Assembly: GCA_937892525.1 (NCBI GenBank)
Contig: CALAEV010000024.1
Coordinates: 119,819 to 183,818 of the forward strand
Direction: 5' to 3'
Length of the DNA stretch: 64,000 bases
Origin: an uncultured Clostridia bacterium
GTDB lineage: Bacteria > Bacillota > Clostridia > Oscillospirales > Acutalibacteraceae
Shown: positions 60,992 to 64,000 of the stretch, piece by piece
Position numbering within the stretch: the stretch's first letter is position 1
How the letters are laid out: each line of letters opens with the position of its first letter
Position numbers and translations under genes: made by a program
The notes under the pieces: generated by a model
What the model was told of the DNA's origin: nothing
What the model saw: only the letters and a program-made list of their open reading frames with translations
The model's database searches: none

Positions 60992-61693
60992 TTATTCTTT
61001 CTCTTCTACTTCAAACATTTCTCGGAGTTCGTCTATGGCTTTTGTTTCTATTCGTGATACATAAGACCGTGAGATTCCTAACTGTTTTGCTATTTCTCGT
61101 TGGGTATATGGTTTTGTATCGTATAAGCCGTATCTCATAATAAGTATTTTCTTTTTGCGCTCGTCTTTAATATCTTCAATATATTCATAAAGTTTTTCAG
61201 TTTTCATTTTTAAATCGACATCATCAAAAACGCTTTTATCGTCATAAATAATATCGCTGAATGTTAAGGGATTCCCCTCGCTATCAACATCAATCGGCTC
61301 GTTCATTGAAACTTCATTCGCATTCTTTTTAAGTGTACGAAAGTGCATAAAAATCTCATTTTCAATACACCTTGCAGCGTAAGTTGCAAGGCGTGTGCCT
61401 TTAGTGTAATCAAAAGTATTTATGGCTTTTATAAGCCCTATTGTACCTATTGAGATTATATCTTCTTGGTCGGAGTAATTGGAATAATATTTTTTAATAA
61501 TATGTGCCACAAGTCGCATATTGTGGTTGACAAGTTTATTTCGTGCATTAATATCTCCGTCGCGATGAAATTTTACAAATTCTTCTTGTTCTTCTTTTGC
61601 ACTCAAGGGCTTTGGAAATGAATTTGCCTGCGACAAATGAAGCATAAAATACAGAATGTTTGTTGATAAACTTTGTAATAATGATAATAACAT
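60992..61693 (-). CDS. sigK: Sporulation sigma factor K (pro-sigma K), uninterrupted
   Basis: 233 residues. Late mother-cell sigma factor. A hydrophobic pro-segment of about 35 residues (MLLSLLQSLSTNILYF) ends near SFPKPLS, as in pro-SigK. Region 2 (SIGTIGLIKAINTFDYTKGTRLATYAARCIENEIFMHFR) and region 4 (LGISRSYVSRIETKAIDEL) are typical. No skin-type insertion interrupts it. ATG 61693 follows GAGGTG in the 3' arm of a hairpin; the longer reading to 61741 runs back through that hairpin and is rejected. Confidence 0.96.
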   Translation of the reverse strand: MLLSLLQSLSTNILYFMLHLSQANSFPKPLSAKEEQEEFVKFHRDGDINARNKLVNHNMRLVAHIIKKYYSNYSDQEDIISIGTIGLIKAINTFDYTKGTRLATYAARCIENEIFMHFRTLKKNANEVSMNEPIDVDSEGNPLTFSDIIYDDKSVFDDVDLKMKTEKLYEYIEDIKDERKKKILIMRYGLYDTKPYTQREIAKQLGISRSYVSRIETKAIDELREMFEVEEKE

Positions 61694-61726
61694 AAAAAAC
61701 ACCTCTGCAAAGTATATGCAGAGGTG
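61694..61726 (-). terminator. Terminator of the ZIP gene carrying the sigK ribosome binding site
   Basis: Perfect 10-bp stem CACCTCTGCA/TGCAGAGGTG with 7-nt loop TATACTT, followed by TTTTTT and then the sigK ATG. The right arm contains GAGGTG, the sigK binding site, so readthrough RNA would hide it. The loop also holds CATATACT, similar to a sigma-E -10. Confidence 0.75.
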
Positions 61727-61753
61727 CAATTTTAGGTGCAAGTCCCTATTAAA

Positions 61754-62515
61754 TTATCCTAATAAAAAGTCCATAGCAAGCATTACACAAAAGCCGATAA
61801 GCAACGAATATGTAGCGCCTTTTTCGTAACCGTGAGAATGGGTTTCAGGTATCATTTCATCACTTATTACATAAAGCATTGTGCCACCTGCAAACGCCAA
61901 CGCAAATGGCAAGATTGCAACAGATACAGTTACTACAAAGTAGCCAATCATTGTGCCGATTACCTCAACGAGTCCTGTGCAAAGAGCGATTATAAATGCT
62001 CGTGATTTTTTCACTCCAGCATTAAGCATTGGGGAAATAATAACCATACCTTCAGGAATATTCTGGAGTGCTATACCACCTGCCACGGTTAATGCGTCTG
62101 AAATATTACCTGTACCGAAACTGACACCGGCTGCAATACCCTCAGGCAAGTTATGAATTGCAATTGCCATTACAAAAAGCATTACACGGTTTAAGTGCTT
62201 TGTGCTTTCACCGTGGGATTCTGAATCAACGCCTGTAATGTGGTGCATATGAGGTACGACTTTGTCCATTAAACTTAAGAAAACGGCACCACAGATAATA
62301 CCTGCAATTACGACGAGAAGATTACCTACCCCCTCGCCTGATTCCATAGCAGGAATTATAAGTCCTAAAACGGCAGCAGCAAGCATAATACCTGCCGCAA
62401 AGCTTAATGTAATATCGTTAAATCTATGTGGAATTTTTTTAAGGGCGAAACCGATAAAGCTACCAAATACAGTAGCCATACCTACACCTAATGCAGTTAT
62501 AATAACGAGTTGCAT
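61754..62515 (-). CDS. ZIP-family divalent metal transporter
   Basis: 253 residues, eight hydrophobic helices. Metal-site motifs are in helices IV and V: IHNLPEGIAAGVSFG and LQNIPEGMVIISPM. A His-rich cytoplasmic loop (HMHHITGVDSESHGES) follows helix III. ZIP proteins import zinc, iron or related metals; the substrate is not certain. ATG 62515 follows TAGGAGAT. Its terminator overlaps the sigK binding site, 28 bases after the stop. Confidence 0.92.
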   Translation of the reverse strand: MQLVIITALGVGMATVFGSFIGFALKKIPHRFNDITLSFAAGIMLAAAVLGLIIPAMESGEGVGNLLVVIAGIICGAVFLSLMDKVVPHMHHITGVDSESHGESTKHLNRVMLFVMAIAIHNLPEGIAAGVSFGTGNISDALTVAGGIALQNIPEGMVIISPMLNAGVKKSRAFIIALCTGLVEVIGTMIGYFVVTVSVAILPFALAFAGGTMLYVISDEMIPETHSHGYEKGATYSLLIGFCVMLAMDFLLG

Positions 62516-62570
62516 AAAATCATCTCCTATATTTATAATACCAAAAAGTTAAGATTTGTGCAATAGGGAA

Positions 62571-62591
62571 GGTTCGAATCCTGTACTATCT
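62571..62591 (+). repeat. tRNA 3'-end fragment, copy A
   Basis: GGTTCGAATCCTGTACTATC plus T: a T-arm and part of an acceptor side with no 5' tRNA half nearby. It is identical to 63521-63541, 950 bp away. A 9-bp inverted repeat (AGTTAAGAT at 62547-62555, ATCTTAACT at 62588-62596) encloses it. A strong terminator follows. Confidence 0.7.
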
Positions 62592-62599
62592 TAACTAAA

Positions 62600-62636
62600 A
62601 GAAAAAAGGTATCTTGAAGATACCTTTTTTCTTTTG
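62600..62636. terminator. Terminator after tRNA fragment A
   Basis: Stem AAAAAAGGTATCTT/AAGATACCTTTTTT, then CTTTT. Placed right after the tRNA fragment, so it is probably a leftover tRNA-gene terminator and also ends leftward transcription from the kinase gene. Confidence 0.8.
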
Positions 62637-62683
62637 TGTTTACAGCTTAATTTAGCAACAAACTGATAAATTGGAATTTATCG

Positions 62684-63196
62684 TTATAACTCAATATTGA
62701 TTTCGTACTTATCTTCAATGAGTATATAGTTCACATTATACTCTCGTGCAAGGACTAACACTTCTAAATTGTCTGCTAAAACACTTTCCAAAATACAATC
62801 TGTATCATCTCCACGATTTTCAATGACACTTGCATATTTCTTTATGTCAGAAAAGTGATTTCTGATATATTCCTCACTCATTACCAGACAGTAATATTTG
62901 ATTTTTTCAAGATATTCGGAGTCAAAGGCGTTCTGCCAATCAAATGGAATATAGCAACCTTCGACAATTAAGTTCTGCTTGTTCTCAATAGCAGTTTTTA
63001 TCATTTCACTAACAATCGGCCACAAGTATTCGGTTAATTCATTATCATCCATAGGGGTAAGTTCTGTGTTGCCGCTACGAATTAAACCCATTTTCAGATG
63101 GTCTATTGAAAGATAGGGGTATTTATATTTTTCAAGCAGTTTTTGAGCAAGTGCAGTTTTGCCTGTATGCGATGCTCCGGTAATTAAAATAATCAT
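62684..63196 (-). CDS. Small P-loop kinase-like ATP-binding protein
   Basis: 170 residues. Walker A GASHTGKTALAQKLL near residue 7, then YPYLSIDHLKMGLIRSG and NLIVEGCYIPFDWQ, the pattern of AAA_33-type or adenylate-kinase-fold small-molecule kinases and zeta-toxin-like proteins. No antitoxin-like partner is adjacent. ATG 63196 follows GTAGGTGAG. The gene stands alone between identical tRNA-end fragments and may have come in with them. Substrate unknown. Confidence 0.7.
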   Translation of the reverse strand: MIILITGASHTGKTALAQKLLEKYKYPYLSIDHLKMGLIRSGNTELTPMDDNELTEYLWPIVSEMIKTAIENKQNLIVEGCYIPFDWQNAFDSEYLEKIKYYCLVMSEEYIRNHFSDIKKYASVIENRGDDTDCILESVLADNLEVLVLAREYNVNYILIEDKYEINIEL

Positions 63197-63406
63197 TATC
63201 TCACCTACAAATTCTTATTTGTCGAACTGATTATATCACACATAATCTTAAATTACAATCGGGTGCGGGTGTCCCACCCTAACTTATTCACTATTCCTTC
63301 TTACCTATTACTTCGCCAAAAATCGACCCGAAGATTAGTGAAGAGTGAAGAGTGAAGAAGTAATAAGTAAAAATCGACAACCTTCTGTCGAAGATTGTCG
63401 ATTTTT
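63197..63406. repeat. Repeat-rich stretch: AGTGAAG tandem and TCGACAA hairpin
   Basis: No gene. Contains three perfect tandem copies of AGTGAAG (63337-63357), flanking TTACTATTACTTC-like inverted segments, and an 11-bp hairpin AAAATCGACAA/TTGTCGATTTT (63370-63405) with an inner CTTC/GAAG stem and T tail. Typical of dispersed clostridial intergenic repeats. Confidence 0.6.
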
Positions 63407-63407
63407 A

Positions 63408-63428
63408 GCTGGGGTGGCAGGATTCGAA
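63408..63428 (-). pseudogene. Fragment of tRNA-Gln 3' end
   Basis: GCTGGGGTGGCAGGATTCGAA on the + strand is identical to 63587-63607, the 3' end of the intact tRNA-Gln, then diverges. No 5' half follows, so it is a partial duplication. Confidence 0.75.
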
Positions 63429-63439
63429 TTATAGACTCA

Positions 63440-63502
63440 CAATGCGAATGAGGGATTCGCATTGTGCTCCTCGCTAAAAACAGTCCACCGGACTGTTTTC
63501 TT
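63440..63502. repeat. Paired hairpins next to tRNA fragments
   Basis: 12-bp stem CACAATGCGAAT/ATTCGCATTGTG and 10-bp stem AAAACAGTCC/GGACTGTTTT lie between two tRNA fragments. They look like an inserted short repeat; no coding content. Confidence 0.55.
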
Positions 63503-63520
63503 AACGCTCAGACCTTCACA

Positions 63521-63541
63521 GGTTCGAATCCTGTACTATCT
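63521..63541 (+). repeat. tRNA 3'-end fragment, copy B
   Basis: Identical to copy A at 62571-62591. A slightly longer T-arm (ACAGGTTCGAATCCTGT) is intact here, suggesting B is closer to the source tRNA. A terminator follows, as with copy A. Confidence 0.7.
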
Positions 63542-63549
63542 AAACACAA

Positions 63550-63583
63550 AATAAAAAGGTACCGCGAGGGTACCTTTTTATTT
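63550..63583. terminator. Terminator of the tRNA array
   Basis: Stem AAAAAGGTACC/GGTACCTTTTT, with T runs on both strands, immediately past the 3' end of tRNA-Gln. Confidence 0.88.
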
Positions 63584-63658
63584 TGGCTGGGGTGGCAGGA
63601 TTCGAACCTACGAATGCAGCAGTCAAAGTGCTGTGTCTTACCGCTTGACGACACCCCA
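63584..63658 (-). tRNA. tRNA-Gln (anticodon TTG)
   Basis: 75 bases with encoded CCA. Acceptor TGGGGTG/CACCCCA, discriminator G, anticodon loop CTTTGAC in stem CAGCA/TGCTG giving TTG, and T-arm TAGGTTCGAATCCTG. Last in the leftward tRNA array. Confidence 0.97.
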
Positions 63659-63695
63659 ATATTTAAGTTTTTTATATAAGTTGTTTATACTCAAA

Positions 63696-63719
63696 ACTCC
63701 GTCAAAACTTTGACGGAGT
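63696..63719 (-). terminator. Hairpin between tRNA-His and tRNA-Gln
   Basis: 11-bp inverted repeat ACTCCGTCAAA/TTTGACGGAGT followed on the minus strand by TTTTGA. A weak intrinsic terminator or processing hairpin. Confidence 0.5.
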
Positions 63720-63729
63720 CTTGAATTAG

Positions 63730-63807
63730 TGGGGTGGATAATCGGATTCGAACCGATGGTCTCCAGTGCCACAAACTGGCGCTTTAACCAACTAAGCTAT
63801 ACCCACC
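63730..63807 (-). tRNA. tRNA-His (anticodon GTG)
   Basis: Includes G-1 opposite C73, the hallmark of tRNA-His, and an encoded CCA. Acceptor GTGGGTA/TATCCAC, anticodon loop TTGTGGC giving GTG, T-arm ATCGGTTCGAATCCGAT. Confidence 0.97.
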
Positions 63808-63836
63808 ATATAAGTCAGCGCACATAGTACGCTGAT

Positions 63837-63913
63837 TGGCACGCTGAAAGGGATTCGAACCCCCGACCCTCTGCTTAGAAGGCAGATGCTCTATCCAACT
63901 GAGCTATCAGCGC
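63837..63913 (-). tRNA. tRNA-Arg (anticodon TCT)
   Basis: 77 bases with encoded CCA. Acceptor GCGCTGA/TCAGCGT (G-U at the first pair), anticodon loop CTTCTAA giving TCT, T-arm GGGGGTTCGAATCCCTT. Confidence 0.96.
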
Positions 63914-63916
63914 ATG

Positions 63917-63990
63917 TGGAGCGGGTGATGGGAATCGAACCCACACGACCAGCTTGGAAGGCTGGGATTCTACCATTGAACTACACCCGC
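63917..63990 (-). tRNA. tRNA-Gly (anticodon TCC)
   Basis: 74 bases with encoded CCA. Acceptor GCGGGTG/CACCCGC, discriminator T, anticodon loop CTTCCAA giving TCC, T-arm GTGGGTTCGATTCCCAT. Three bases before tRNA-Arg, so co-transcribed; the array may continue beyond base 64000. Confidence 0.97.
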
Positions 63991-64000
63991 AGTTCAACAA

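Noticed and set aside
60715..61140. 141-codon rightward reading frame over the repeat element and sigK end
   Set aside because: It spans the inverted-repeat element and the antisense of sigK, lacks a ribosome binding site, and matches no family.
60992..61693. skin-type interruption of sigK
   Set aside because: The gene is continuous from pro-segment to region 4; the nearby element lies outside the coding region.
62571..62591. Functional tRNA gene
   Set aside because: Only a T-arm and part of an acceptor side are present, with no anticodon or D arm.
63337..63357. CRISPR-like repeat
   Set aside because: Three 7-bp tandem units have no spacers and no cas genes are near.
63464..63679. 71-codon rightward frame
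   Set aside because: It runs through tRNA fragments, a terminator and the intact tRNA-Gln, so it is non-coding.

Overview
The window reads as chromosomal DNA from a low-GC, spore-forming anaerobic Firmicute of class Clostridia, most likely a gut or rumen Oscillospirales/Ruminococcaceae-type bacterium. Evidence: AT-rich sequence with strong GGAGG-type ribosome binding sites; sporulation genes (spoIIGA-sigE, sigK, SpoIVFA/SpoIVFB-like proteases, a BofC C-terminal-domain protein); a dockerin-tagged subtilase; plant-polysaccharide enzymes (GH43, GH5, GH29 and an (alpha/alpha)6 glycosidase); and a clostridial-type arabinose cluster. Genus cannot be fixed from the sequence alone. Coordinates and promoter spacings were read by eye; no searches or folding programs were run.

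Layout. 1-9.5 kb: C-terminally cut MFS transporter, FliB-family methylase, dockerin subtilase, SH3/C39-like peptidase, GH43, ATC-hydrolase-family protein beside tRNA-Ser, and an SLC13-like permease. 9.5-14.7 kb: arabinose genes araD, araA, an FGGY kinase and a GH5 lipoprotein, all leftward. 14.7-17.4 kb: feoA, feoB and a Cys-rich FeoB partner, with three matching palindromes that look like an iron-regulator operator set. 17.4-25.6 kb: prmA, rplS, an HTH pair, a second MFS transporter, the TIGR03960/DUF2344 radical SAM pair, SpoIVFB- and SpoIVFA-like proteases, and a NERD protein. 25.6-32.3 kb: branched-chain amino acid genes ilvD, a FadR-type regulator, ilvC and ilvB. 32.4-42 kb: a compact housekeeping operon rnj-gdpP-rplI-dnaB-tilS-hpt-ftsH. 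42.3-49 kb: rnhA, a GPH sugar symporter, a GH29 fucosidase, and a GlpA-like oxidoreductase trio with DUF1667. 49.1-57.5 kb: spoIIGA-sigE, ruvX, carA/carB homologues, and a class A PBP. 57.6-64 kb: a BofC-type protein, a cytoplasmic glycosidase, an inverted-repeat element, sigK, a ZIP transporter, a small P-loop kinase in a stretch of tRNA fragments, and a tRNA array (Gly, Arg, His, Gln).

Most noteworthy. The carA and carB homologues are open, tandem and overlapping, but both have lost the residues needed for catalysis. CarA lacks the whole Cys-His-Glu triad. CarB has lost glycine-loop and metal-ligand residues in one ATP-grasp half and a whole stretch of about 75 residues in the other. This looks like a maintained pseudo-enzyme version of carbamoyl-phosphate synthetase. 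Other points of interest: a spoIIG promoter with a 22-bp spacer lying inside the ruvX terminator; the sigK ribosome binding site lying in the 3' arm of the upstream gene's terminator; a GTTGT-N3-ACAAC palindrome on the ilvC start site next to a FadR-type regulator; a 244-bp element with 21-bp terminal inverted repeats; and paired tRNA 3'-end remnants around a kinase gene.
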